In this document: positions 1-8,461 of the stretch, piece after piece
How positions within the stretch are numbered: position 1 is the stretch's first letter
How the letters are laid out: each line of letters starts with the position of its first letter
NCBI GenBank assembly: GCA_964606885.1
Contig: CAZSHB010000003.1
Coordinates: forward strand, 42,855-106,854
Length of the DNA stretch: 64,000 nucleotides
Direction of reading: 5' to 3'
From: CAZSHB01 sp964606885
GTDB lineage: Bacteria; Babelota; Babeliae; Babelales; CAIQNR01
The notes under the pieces: generated by a model
The model's database searches: none
What the model was told of the DNA's origin: nothing
What the model saw: only the letters and a program-made list of their open reading frames with translations
Translations under genes and position numbers: made by a program

Positions 1-822
1 ACGGCTAGTAATATACCCACTCAATTCTTTAAAATCTTGAGTTTGATACACAGGCGCACCAGTACGCATTCTTATCTTTGCTGCCGTTTCATTTGAATGT
101 AAAAACCTTTGTACATACCGAATATAAGGATATATAAATTTTTGCGACAAATCCGGTATAGGCTCTTCTATAACCGTGTTATCTGTAGTAAGAGCAAATA
201 TTTTCTCACTTTTAAAATACCCAACCCCCAAACCGTCTACCCATATTTTATTCATTTCATCAAATTGCTCTCGCGTCATTAATGCAAACGTCTTTTGCGG
301 GTTTTTTGCAAAAATCTCGCGATACAAATAGCTTCCAATTCTACACGTTATCTCATCAGTCTCACTAAACTCCCCTTTTGCTGGATCACTATAAACAGGT
401 TTACTATTTTCAAGAAGTATTCGTGCTGTCTCAAAAAGAGATATAAAGCTAACATCAGAATAGGTATAAAAATCTTTTATTTTTATTTGTTCGCTACTAG
501 TATCATGCTGACCATAGAGATCAAAATACTCCCTTAAAAATTTATACCACACTATCTGCTTAAAATGTTCCTGTGTTATAGAGGTAGCTTCTAACGAAAA
601 CGTACTGGGCCCTTTACCTAAATCTTCTGCAAGTTGCTGATACAAAAGCAATTGCTCAATAACAGCTTTTGGATAATAACCTTGGTCATCTTTAAACATT
701 ACTAAAATAGTATCTTTTTTTGGTTCACTGTTTACTGGTGCATGTCCTGATGCACTTTCTGCTGCTTGCACCGTTGTCCCTACTAAACACAACACCAACA
801 ACTTACTCCATACCTGCTTCAT
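1..822 (-). CDS. secreted ankyrin-family protein, 3' part cut by window edge
   Basis: An open frame of 274 codons runs from an ATG at 822 off the left edge. The protein begins with a signal peptide (about 20 residues, ending VQAA) and then a Glu/Lys/Tyr-rich domain without clear repeats. It is a paralogue of the next gene (833-2410): both share the signal peptide ending GTTVQAAE, the QGYYPKA segment, LLENxKPVYSD, LMTxEQFxEMN and YIRYVQRFLHS. The ankyrin repeats seen in the paralogue would lie beyond the window. An AAGGGG ribosome site precedes the start, only 10 bases after the stop of the upstream gene, so the two form a tandem-duplicate operon. Export is seen; function is unknown. Confidence 0.8.
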   Translation of the reverse strand, partial: MKQVWSKLLVLCLVGTTVQAAESASGHAPVNSEPKKDTILVMFKDDQGYYPKAVIEQLLLYQQLAEDLGKGPSTFSLEATSITQEHFKQIVWYKFLREYFDLYGQHDTSSEQIKIKDFYTYSDVSFISLFETARILLENSKPVYSDPAKGEFSETDEITCRIGSYLYREIFAKNPQKTFALMTREQFDEMNKIWVDGLGVGYFKSEKIFALTTDNTVIEEPIPDLSQKFIYPYIRYVQRFLHSNETAAKIRMRTGAPVYQTQDFKELSGYITSR

Positions 823-832
823 CCATTCCCCT

Positions 833-2410
833 TTACATCACTGCACATTGCATACATTTTTTATTCTTTTTACCGGCTTCTAAAAGAGCTAATACCTCTT
901 TATGGTTGTTTTTTCTTGCATGATCAGCTGCCGTCATAAACTGATTGTCATACAAATGCTTATCTGCTCCGGCAGCAAGTAATGCTGCTACAACAGGAAC
1001 ATGCCCTTCTTCAGCTGCCGCCATAAGAGGAGTACCCCAAGAATCCCACCTATGAAGGCTTTTATAGTGAACATTCAGTTGGGCACCGGCATCAATCAGT
1101 AATTGTACAATATCTGCATACCCAAAACGACTTGCTTTTACTAAAGCTGTTTCTCCCCATTCAGGTTGTTGCATATTCGGATTAGCCCCTGAAGCAAGAA
1201 GCAACTGTACAATTCGCTTGCGACGATCAATTGTAACGCCATCGTCATCCCCACTCCCTAATGCCTTTATAAGGGCTGAAGTATGAGCCTCTGTAAAAAT
1301 ATTAACTTTTGCTTTTGCACGTAAAAGAGTCTCAACCATCTCTTGGTTACAAGTATCAGCGGCATGCATTAATGCTGTAAATCCATACCCTACACCCGCT
1401 GATAGCTGTCGATCAACATCTACGCCTGCTTTCAGTAGTAACTCCACAAGGCCACTATCGCCTGTTAGTACTACCCTATCAAACAAATTATCAAAAACGA
1501 TTGCCTTTTCTGCCTTTAATTCTTTGCCATACATAGTAATAACCCATTTTAAGCTCGCTACAGACGCATTTTTGTTACATAGCAAACTGTTATACAAAGT
1601 ATAATAATAATTAGAATGATAAGGCGGTAAACTGATACGAGATTTAATAGCGTCTAAAGATGCTTGTGAATGTAAAAATCGCTGTACATACCGAATATAA
1701 GGAGCCTGTAAATGTAAGGGCAAAAATGGCAACGATTCTTGCACTAAAGTACGTTTTTTGTTCTGTTTATCTTTAGACACAAGAGCAAATATGTTTTTTA
1801 ATCTATGTAAAAAAAAACTTTTATCTTGAAGTCTAATATGACTTATTGCTTGCACCCAAGCCTCGTTCATTTCTTCAAACTGCTCGTCTGTCATTAATCC
1901 AAGAGTTCCATCCGGATTCTCACAAAATCTTTTATATAAGACATATCCAATTGTACATGTTGCTATATCTAAACAAGCAAGTTCACCTGTAGCTGCATCG
2001 CTATACACAGGTTTTTGATTCTCTAATAGTATCCGTACTGTTTCAAACAGATCTATTACATCTTGTATTGAACCATCTTGACGAATAAAAGCATTATAAG
2101 CTATACCTGGCACATCAAACTTATCAAGATCATCTTTGAGATATACAACAAATGCAAAATTTTTCTGTGTAATACCAGTAGCTTCTAACAAAAAAGTTGC
2201 AGCCTGGTCCTGACCAAGATCTTCTACAAATTGCTTATACAGTGGCAGTTTATCAATAAGAGCTTTTGGATAATAACCTTGACCATCTATAAACGTTACC
2301 AAAACAGTCTCTTCTGTTGGCGTAGATACTCTTGACGATGCTCTTGATGCATTTTCTGCTGCTTGCACCGTTGTCCCTACCATGCATAATATATAGAACA
2401 ACTTATTCAC
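833..2410 (-). CDS. secreted ankyrin-repeat protein (525 aa)
   Basis: Signal peptide at residues 1-17, then about 270 residues of a domain shared with the truncated paralogue downstream, then ankyrin repeats from about residue 300 to 510 (visible units include GFTALMHAAD, ETALVKASRFGYADIVQLLIDAGA and GTPLMAAAEEGHVPVVAALLAAGAD). It ends in a short Lys- and Cys-containing tail. Ankyrin repeats mediate protein-protein contacts; a signal peptide points to export across the inner membrane, as for effectors or surface proteins of host-associated bacteria (inference). It is the first gene of a two-gene minus-strand operon with its paralogue. No catalytic motif is visible. Confidence 0.85.
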   Translation of the reverse strand: MNKLFYILCMVGTTVQAAENASRASSRVSTPTEETVLVTFIDGQGYYPKALIDKLPLYKQFVEDLGQDQAATFLLEATGITQKNFAFVVYLKDDLDKFDVPGIAYNAFIRQDGSIQDVIDLFETVRILLENQKPVYSDAATGELACLDIATCTIGYVLYKRFCENPDGTLGLMTDEQFEEMNEAWVQAISHIRLQDKSFFLHRLKNIFALVSKDKQNKKRTLVQESLPFLPLHLQAPYIRYVQRFLHSQASLDAIKSRISLPPYHSNYYYTLYNSLLCNKNASVASLKWVITMYGKELKAEKAIVFDNLFDRVVLTGDSGLVELLLKAGVDVDRQLSAGVGYGFTALMHAADTCNQEMVETLLRAKAKVNIFTEAHTSALIKALGSGDDDGVTIDRRKRIVQLLLASGANPNMQQPEWGETALVKASRFGYADIVQLLIDAGAQLNVHYKSLHRWDSWGTPLMAAAEEGHVPVVAALLAAGADKHLYDNQFMTAADHARKNNHKEVLALLEAGKKNKKCMQCAVM

Positions 2411-2458
2411 ACGTAACCCTTTTTCATTGTAAAAACCTCACATAACAAAGGGCATTAT

Positions 2459-2968
2459 ATGCTAAATAACAAAGCGCACTCAATCTTTCTTGAACTACAA
2501 AAACTCATCTACCAACCCTGTGGTTTACCCGTAACAAACTATAAACAAGAAACAGAAAACAAAGAGTACGGCGCCTGTTCATTTGATCTTAATCAGCATG
2601 CCATACAGTTTCGTGTAGCAAAAATAACCCCTACCAAAAATGGTCAGTTTGTTGCCTTTTATACACGTACTAGGTTGGGCACAACAATCCCTTACGATAG
2701 TACAGATACGTTTGATTTTATTATTATCGCCTGCCAGCAAGAAGAACATCTGGGGCAATTTATATTTCCCAAAGCAGTTTTAGTACAACACGGTTATGTA
2801 TCTGTTAACGGTATTGGTGGTAAACGGGCCATGCGTATCTACCCGCCATGGGATGTACCAGAAAGCGCTCAAGCAGCAAAAACACAGGCTTGGCAGCTAC
2901 CCTATTTTACTACCATCAAACCACATTGTGATAATACTGCAATTTGTGCCCTTCTTGTTCATCGATAG
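2459..2968 (+). CDS. MepB family protein
   Basis: The 169-residue protein matches the MepB family pattern: an early segment ending in YGACSF, the RVAKITPTKNGQFVAFY core, the QFIFPKAVLVQHGYVS stretch, then RAMRIYPPWDVP and a terminal TQAWQLPYF. MepB was named from the Staphylococcus aureus mepRAB operon; its biochemical role is not established, and here there is no MATE pump or MarR regulator beside it. It is divergent from the ankyrin gene at 833-2410, and its last 53 bases overlap the 3' end of the convergent gene at 2916-4037. The length is normal for the family. Confidence 0.75.
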   Translation: MLNNKAHSIFLELQKLIYQPCGLPVTNYKQETENKEYGACSFDLNQHAIQFRVAKITPTKNGQFVAFYTRTRLGTTIPYDSTDTFDFIIIACQQEEHLGQFIFPKAVLVQHGYVSVNGIGGKRAMRIYPPWDVPESAQAAKTQAWQLPYFTTIKPHCDNTAICALLVHR

Positions 2969-4037
2969 GGATAGGTTGTGTAGCGATGTTTTCCCGCAAG
3001 GATGGACATACATCTCCTACAATATTCCCTTTTGAGTTAATAGGTAATCGAGAAACTTCAAACGCCGTTTTGCCCTCTTTATTTTTTAATCTTCTGTTTG
3101 CTCCGTAACTTAAAAGCAGAAATATTTTCTGGTATCCCGATGCCGCTTCTTGTGTATCTGCAAGTGCATAGTGTAACAGCGTGTTACCATCTTCATCTTG
3201 TACGTTAGGGTCTAGTATACGGTCTGCAAGCAAAGACTTTATTTCTGCTGGTGCACAAGATTGCAACCATATACTTTGAGGATTATCGCGAAGATCTTTT
3301 CTTTTTGGCCACTCAAAACACTCACCTGGCAAAGGCTTTTCTGGCTCTTGATACACTACTTTATGGCGCTTTGCCCATACATTAGAAGACATAACAGGTT
3401 TAAGAGTTGGTTTGATAGCACGAGCTTTACTACGGAGACTAAGATTTGCTTCTGTTTTTGCAAGCAATGCAACCATAACACGATTATGACATCTAAAAGA
3501 TTCATACATAGGTTGAACGTTATAATCATCTTCTACAGTTACGCCTTTAGCCACAAACATGTAATATATTTTTTTAATTTTTCGAACTTTTTCAGCATCT
3601 TTTTTATCGCAACACGGAACCCTTGCTAATACACACATTGCACAGTTTGTAGGTTTTACTCCGTTATCAAGCAACCACTTAACAGACACGTCTTGTAATG
3701 TTTCAACTGCCATAAGAATAGGATAAACATAATCGGTGCTACCTGTTTGGCGATAGCAAAAATTATGCTGTATTCCAGGATGTTGTACTAACATTGCATC
3801 AAGCACGGAGGTATTACCATCGCACAATGCTTCCTTAAAGGACTCTGCTGCTCTTTCAGGTATCTGTAATATTGAAGGATAAGAGCGGGCATTACCAGAT
3901 TCCTGTTCCCGACTTGCCCGATCGCGCATAAATGCTTCTATGTCACCATGAATCAATGTGTGCAAAAAAGATTCTGATGCCTGCACCATACTGCTGCAGC
4001 CGGTTATTGCCAGTATCGTACCTAATAGTTTTTTCAT
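2916..4037 (-). CDS. secreted ankyrin-like protein (373 aa)
   Basis: Signal peptide at residues 1-20 (MKKLLGTILAITGCSSMVQA). Ankyrin-like units are degenerate: one around residues 60-100, one with VSVKWLLDNGVKP, and a clear pair near residues 280-330 (DEDGNTLLHYAL ... LLLSYGANRRLKNKEGKTAFEV). A cluster of Cys residues (CAMCVLARVPCC) sits near the middle. It overlaps the MepB gene tail to tail by 53 bases. No enzyme motif was recognised. A role in host interaction is inferred only from the family type and the signal peptide. Confidence 0.75.
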   Translation of the reverse strand: MKKLLGTILAITGCSSMVQASESFLHTLIHGDIEAFMRDRASREQESGNARSYPSILQIPERAAESFKEALCDGNTSVLDAMLVQHPGIQHNFCYRQTGSTDYVYPILMAVETLQDVSVKWLLDNGVKPTNCAMCVLARVPCCDKKDAEKVRKIKKIYYMFVAKGVTVEDDYNVQPMYESFRCHNRVMVALLAKTEANLSLRSKARAIKPTLKPVMSSNVWAKRHKVVYQEPEKPLPGECFEWPKRKDLRDNPQSIWLQSCAPAEIKSLLADRILDPNVQDEDGNTLLHYALADTQEAASGYQKIFLLLSYGANRRLKNKEGKTAFEVSRLPINSKGNIVGDVCPSLRENIATQPIPIDEQEGHKLQYYHNVV

Positions 4038-4101
4038 AATAAGTCTTTCTGTTTACCGCACAGAATACAGGTATCATGAAATTTCGGATATAATAAGCAA
4101 T

Positions 4102-4125
4102 AAAAAAGGGAGGCATGCGCCTCCC
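4102..4125 (-). terminator. rho-independent terminator
   Basis: A perfect 7-bp inverted repeat, GGGAGGC with GCCTCCC around a 4-base loop at 4108-4125, is followed on the minus strand by TTTTTT. It lies 37 bases past the stop of the small membrane-protein gene at 4163-4522 and upstream of the next minus-strand gene. Confidence 0.8.
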
Positions 4126-4162
4126 TAAAGTTTTGAACTAACTTTTTTAAATTTATCTATAT

Positions 4163-4522
4163 CTACCTTCCTTCTTCTAAGAAAGCTCTTATATCCACTT
4201 TATAGCCATCTATGTAGCAAACATTGAAGCAATCTTCTCTCCGAATAAGAATTTTCATTCCGTTGGGTAAAGTATCTTCCAAAGATTCAAAGCCTGTTGA
4301 TGTAACCAGTGATTCTATTTCTGCAATTCTTTTTTTTGTACGTGATGTAATAAAAACCTCATAAAGCCTTGGGATTATTACACAAATAACAACATTAACA
4401 GCAACCCAACCAGTAATAACAGCGCAAGGCGAATATACTGTAGTTGATGGAGTAGGTTGCACAGCAGAAACATCTGACATACAAATCAATAAACTAACTA
4501 CTAACAATATTGATTTTTTCAT
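4163..4522 (-). CDS. small membrane protein, unknown
   Basis: The start at 4522 (MKKSILLVVS) is preferred over an upstream ATG at 4552 because an AGGGG ribosome site lies just upstream of it and it opens directly into a signal peptide. The 119-residue product has a signal peptide (residues 1-20), a second hydrophobic helix (VITGWVAVNVVICVIIPRLY) and a short C-terminal domain with a KxxIAEIESLV helix and the segment LPNGMKILIRREDCFNVCYIDG. No family was recognised. It is followed by a strong terminator and is probably monocistronic. Confidence 0.65.
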   Translation of the reverse strand: MKKSILLVVSLLICMSDVSAVQPTPSTTVYSPCAVITGWVAVNVVICVIIPRLYEVFITSRTKKRIAEIESLVTSTGFESLEDTLPNGMKILIRREDCFNVCYIDGYKVDIRAFLEEGR

Positions 4523-4657
4523 ATAAAGAACCCCTAAAAATAAACCATGCATTATAAACCTATAGTAACATCTAAAAGATTATCCACAAAAGCCCACCAA
4601 TACCGTACACTCAAGGGCTAATTACTATCTACTCTCTTTTTTAAAACAGGCTAACTC

Positions 4658-5233
4658 ATGAAAAATAAAATTCTTATATATTGCTTATTACTCATAAGTG
4701 GACGCGTATATACGGCTGAAAATAGATCTGCCGGTATAAATACCATTGGCGCAGTAGTTGGCACAGGCGAACTTTTCCAGGCTATTACGGATCATGATCA
4801 TACAAAAGTGGTTGCAGAATTTACTGCTGGTGCATCTGCAAATGCGGTAGTTGGGATTGGATTTACAAGAACCATGCTGGGCGTTGCACTAGATGCTTAT
4901 AAACCCGAAATACCCAGCTCAAAAGAAATTATCAGGACATTATTAGAACATGGAGCTCAGGCCGATGGGCGCACCCCGAGCCAAGAATTCCCTTTGTATA
5001 CAGCGGTAAAAAAAGATTTGCATGAAGTTGTCGAGCTGTTGCTACAAGCCGGTGCACGAGAATTCTATATTCCCTCTTTAAAATGGGCGCTCTATCCCGA
5101 AAATAAAGCGATGCTTACAATTTTGTTAGATAAAACTCATCTAAAAACACGCATAGGTATCTTAAAGGCTTCGTCCCAACAAGAACTCTTAAACCAACTA
5201 ACCAAGCTTAATTATACTATTTCAGTAGACTAA
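4658..5233 (+). CDS. secreted ankyrin-repeat protein (191 aa)
   Basis: Signal peptide at residues 1-20 (MKNKILIYCLLLISGRVYTA). About three ankyrin units follow: LFQAITDHDHTKVVAEFTAGASANA, then EIIRTLLEHGAQADGRTP, then FPLYTAVKKDLHEVVELLLQAGA. It is shorter than the neighbouring ankyrin proteins and complete. A role as an exported binding protein is inferred from the repeats and signal. Confidence 0.75.
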   Translation: MKNKILIYCLLLISGRVYTAENRSAGINTIGAVVGTGELFQAITDHDHTKVVAEFTAGASANAVVGIGFTRTMLGVALDAYKPEIPSSKEIIRTLLEHGAQADGRTPSQEFPLYTAVKKDLHEVVELLLQAGAREFYIPSLKWALYPENKAMLTILLDKTHLKTRIGILKASSQQELLNQLTKLNYTISVD

Positions 5234-5383
5234 TACTCAAGTCTCTAAGCTCATATAAGCTCAACCCTTAAGATTCAAATACTGTCTATGTTCTGGGCCA
5301 GGACAGGCTGTTGAAAATAGCTCCTAAAGCTGTACTATGGAAGTATATGGGTTTATTATTCTGTTCTCTATGGGGGGGTATCT

Positions 5384-6094
5384 GTGCCTTTAAAAAAATC
5401 TTTCTTTTTAGCTATTTTAGGTCTATATAGCGTGTTTAATACCACTGCTAAAATCTTACCTGGCAGCGACACTCAAATCATGATGCGCTTTCTAGATTAT
5501 ATGGTATCAAAAACACCTTCAGAGCTCATTAACAATACGTGTTTAGATAGTATCAAACTATATGCTCATACATTACCAACATCAGAACTTGATCTTTTAG
5601 ATACAACAATTGAGCAATTTGTTAACATCCATAGCGCAACCTTTATAGACATAGCTCAAGAAACTCTCAACAAATTCCCTGCCGATGAAAAAATAGCCGC
5701 TGAAGAATTATTAACACTGTTAAAAAAAGATTTAGAATTTCAAAAAGATAGCGCTGTACGTCAAGTAAGTGCACCATTTAATCAGGAATTCTTTAATAAA
5801 GTGATAACAGCATTTGCTTGTTATCAAAACTGCATACCACTACAAACACCATCTGTTGCGCAAGATTATTTTTTAACAAATATCAGCAAAAAAATTACTG
5901 ATATGAGTATTGTGTGTAAAAACAGCAAAGACGCAACTCAGCAAAAAGCACTCTGTTGCATGTATTTGTATATTTTTATTCATATGAGCTATTACACAGT
6001 ACAACGCGCTCTTATCAAAAAAAACAGACTGCATAATCGAGTACTATCAGCATTCATAGGGGGATTGCACACATGCAAAAAATTACTTTTTTAA
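5384..6094 (+). CDS. secreted protein of unknown function (236 aa)
   Basis: The start is a GTG at 5384, preceded by a run of seven G that can serve as the ribosome site. Residues 1-22 form a signal peptide. The rest is mostly helical with several Cys residues (CLDS, CYQNC, CLLYMYLY-like segment near the end) and no family recognised. The end overlaps the next ankyrin gene by 22 bases, so the two are probably translated from one mRNA. Confidence 0.65.
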   Translation: MPLKKSFFLAILGLYSVFNTTAKILPGSDTQIMMRFLDYMVSKTPSELINNTCLDSIKLYAHTLPTSELDLLDTTIEQFVNIHSATFIDIAQETLNKFPADEKIAAEELLTLLKKDLEFQKDSAVRQVSAPFNQEFFNKVITAFACYQNCIPLQTPSVAQDYFLTNISKKITDMSIVCKNSKDATQQKALCCMYLYIFIHMSYYTVQRALIKKNRLHNRVLSAFIGGLHTCKKLLF

Positions 6095-7224
6095 TAACAT
6101 CTTTTTTACTTTTCTCTACACAGACAACATTAGGGCAAACAGCTTCATATCTCTATTTTCCACATTATGTTGAAAATTATGCAATCAAAAATATCTACGA
6201 AGCTCTGCAATGGAGACACCCAAAAGAAGATCTTGCTATCATCAAGCATTTTTTAGACAATGGCACCGATGTTAATCTTGTGGTGTACAACACTCAATTT
6301 GACACTAACCGTGGCCTTTCAATACTACATCATGCTTTTCAAGCTTGTTTACCCGAAGTGATAGAACTTCTTATCCAGTATGGAGTGGATGTTAATAAAC
6401 CTCTTGAAAAAACTAAAACTGTAGCATTACATCTAGATCCTTATGGACAACCTGAAAATTATTATCGCTGTGTAGAATTACTCATTAATGCAGGAGCTGA
6501 CGTTAATAAAGCTGATGATTATGGTTTTGTGCCTTTACATAAAATGATGCGCTCTCCACGCCTTGTACAACTACTCATTGCATCTGGCGCACATGTTAAT
6601 GCATGCCACCAAAGAGGTCGTTCTCCATTGCATGAATTGCTCTACAATTATTCTAGGTGGGATAAAGAGTCTATCCAACTTCTTATTAACGCAGGATCAA
6701 AATTAGATACTCTTGATGCCCATGGTTTTGCACCGTTGCATTATGCAGCATTTCATAGTGCAGAAGAGGTTATTCCATTACTCATACAAGCAGGAGCGGA
6801 TGTTAATCAAAAATCAAACGCAAATTATAATTATAGAGAAGCATATTCTTTTTTAAATTATCAAACATCAGAAACAAAAACTCGTAATAAAAAGTCTTCT
6901 TCTGTAGGTCTGACCCCCATAGACTGTGCAGCAATTAATTGGTGGCGCCTGTACTCCTTTATGTTCAAAGCACCTTTTCCTATAAATTTTATTGACGTGA
7001 CACGTTTCTTCCCTCCAGAGGGCATGGTTTATGTGACTTTTTTTGGTCCTAGAGACCATAGAAATACCATGGAAATACTTTTGAATGCAGGAGCTACTGC
7101 TGACAACGTCAATATCCAAGCACTTACAGAAGCTGTAAAACAGGGATCATTAAAACAGGTAATCCATGAACTTCCTGCAACACATGCTTTTATCAAAGAT
7201 GCTACAAAAGATTGTTTACGATAA
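6073..7224 (+). CDS. secreted ankyrin-repeat protein (383 aa)
   Basis: Signal peptide at residues 1-21, followed by seven or so well-kept ankyrin repeats between residues 40 and 250. Examples are LSILHHAFQACLPEVIELLIQYGVDVN, CVELLINAGADVNKADDYGFVPLHKM, LVQLLIASGAHVNA and GFAPLHYAAFHSAEEVIPLLIQAGADVN. A divergent insert (residues 260-340) is followed by a last unit at MEILLNAGATADN. An AGGGGGA ribosome site lies inside the preceding gene, and the overlap of 22 bases suggests translational coupling. Likely an exported binding protein; partner unknown. Confidence 0.85.
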   Translation: MQKITFLITSFLLFSTQTTLGQTASYLYFPHYVENYAIKNIYEALQWRHPKEDLAIIKHFLDNGTDVNLVVYNTQFDTNRGLSILHHAFQACLPEVIELLIQYGVDVNKPLEKTKTVALHLDPYGQPENYYRCVELLINAGADVNKADDYGFVPLHKMMRSPRLVQLLIASGAHVNACHQRGRSPLHELLYNYSRWDKESIQLLINAGSKLDTLDAHGFAPLHYAAFHSAEEVIPLLIQAGADVNQKSNANYNYREAYSFLNYQTSETKTRNKKSSSVGLTPIDCAAINWWRLYSFMFKAPFPINFIDVTRFFPPEGMVYVTFFGPRDHRNTMEILLNAGATADNVNIQALTEAVKQGSLKQVIHELPATHAFIKDATKDCLR

Positions 7225-7380
7225 ATCTTGCACTTTGTTAATTATGTATTCAAGCTCACACAAGCCTATTAGTTATCTTTAAGTCACGCTTTAATACGCA
7301 ATACTAGCTCCTAAACTCTTGATATTGCACTCTAGATACCGGTAAGCTGATAGGAGAATAAAGAGAGAAGGAGGTTAAGT

Positions 7381-8262
7381 ATGTACTGGTGGTCGATTGA
7401 TAAATTAGCTCGCAATTTACAGCAGAACAACTACGTACGTTCAGACTCAATCCTCTTCTGGCTGCTTAATATCCTCTTAACTATCTGCCAATCAATAATC
7501 TATACCGGCATGCTTTTTAGCTTCCTGATTATCGAGTACCACTTTAAAGATTGGCTTGCAAACCAACATGCCAATACCGAATTTTATAACCATCTTGCCT
7601 TCTATCTTTCAAGCTTAAATACCGTTCTTATGGTCCTAGGAATAGCGTGGTGCTACTACCAACACAAAAAAAATAACGGAACCAATTTTTGGCAACGATT
7701 TGCAGCCTTAAACAGCAGCATCGGTTTCCATGTTCTGCTTTATTCTACAGCCATACTTTTTATAGCAATAAGCGTTCTTTATGTGATCATACATATTAAA
7801 ATTGAAACGTTTAAAGGGACTATTGTCCCAACAGAAAGCACCGCTGATTTTCTCAATAGACTTTTTACCAGCCCTTTTGGCGCAAAATCCGTAACCGCCC
7901 CACAGCAATCTAAAGGCATTTTAAACTGTGTATTAGGTTTACCCTGCTCACTTTTAAGCCTGCCCTTTATTCCAGGAAAAATTGCAGCTTTTTTACAAGA
8001 ACTCCGCACCTATATTATGCAGTTTTACCCTATTTTGGCTGCCCTACCAACCGTGCTTTTAATTACCCAGTACTACTTGGTGCAACGTTGGTTTACATAT
8101 ATCAATAGCCCCTTACTGCCAGCGGTAACTAAAAGTATGCCTCCAGCAAACCTCAATAAGCCTGCACGCAAAAAGACGGCCGTTAAAAAATCTGTATCTA
8201 AAAGAACTGCAGCACCCAAGAAAACCACTGCTCCCAAAAAAGCTCCAACCACCAAAAAATAA
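7381..8262 (+). CDS. polytopic membrane protein with a histone-like Lys/Ala/Pro tail
   Basis: A strong AGGAGG ribosome site precedes the ATG. The first 250 or so residues contain about five hydrophobic helices (for example SILFWLLNILLTICQSIIYTG, LLYSTAILFIAISVLYVIIH, LAALPTVLLITQYYLV). The last 40 residues are almost only Lys, Ala, Thr and Pro, with units such as KKTAVKKSVSKRT and APKKTTAPKKAPTTKK, like the tail of histone H1 or chlamydial Hc2. The tail is expected to face the cytoplasm and could bind nucleic acid or ribosomes (inference). No family recognised for the membrane part. Confidence 0.7.
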   Translation: MYWWSIDKLARNLQQNNYVRSDSILFWLLNILLTICQSIIYTGMLFSFLIIEYHFKDWLANQHANTEFYNHLAFYLSSLNTVLMVLGIAWCYYQHKKNNGTNFWQRFAALNSSIGFHVLLYSTAILFIAISVLYVIIHIKIETFKGTIVPTESTADFLNRLFTSPFGAKSVTAPQQSKGILNCVLGLPCSLLSLPFIPGKIAAFLQELRTYIMQFYPILAALPTVLLITQYYLVQRWFTYINSPLLPAVTKSMPPANLNKPARKKTAVKKSVSKRTAAPKKTTAPKKAPTTKK

Positions 8263-8338
8263 TATCTCGCCTATACCAGCGATCTTCTCACAGCCCTAAT
8301 CAACTCATCAAAACACGCCTCTGCTGCTTTTTTATGGG

Positions 8339-8367
8339 TTGTCAGAATAGACAAAGAGTGGTACTAT
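8339..8367 (+). promoter_or_regulatory. sigma70-type promoter candidate for rpsA-ndk
   Basis: TTGTCA (8339-8344), a 17-base spacer and TACTAT (8362-8367), about 95 bases before the rpsA start. The -10 matches the consensus at four of six positions. Confidence 0.4.
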
Positions 8368-8461
8368 AAACAGCTCTAAGTTGTATTGTTTAACCCTCTT
8401 TAACTATCCCTAATCATGCATACCGCATGAATCTTTAGGGGCCAATCGGAAGCACACATCC

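Noticed and set aside
8073..8255. Minus-strand frame of 60 residues opposite the Lys-rich tail
   Set aside because: It is a shadow of the AAA/GCT-rich repeat on the coding strand, without a ribosome site.
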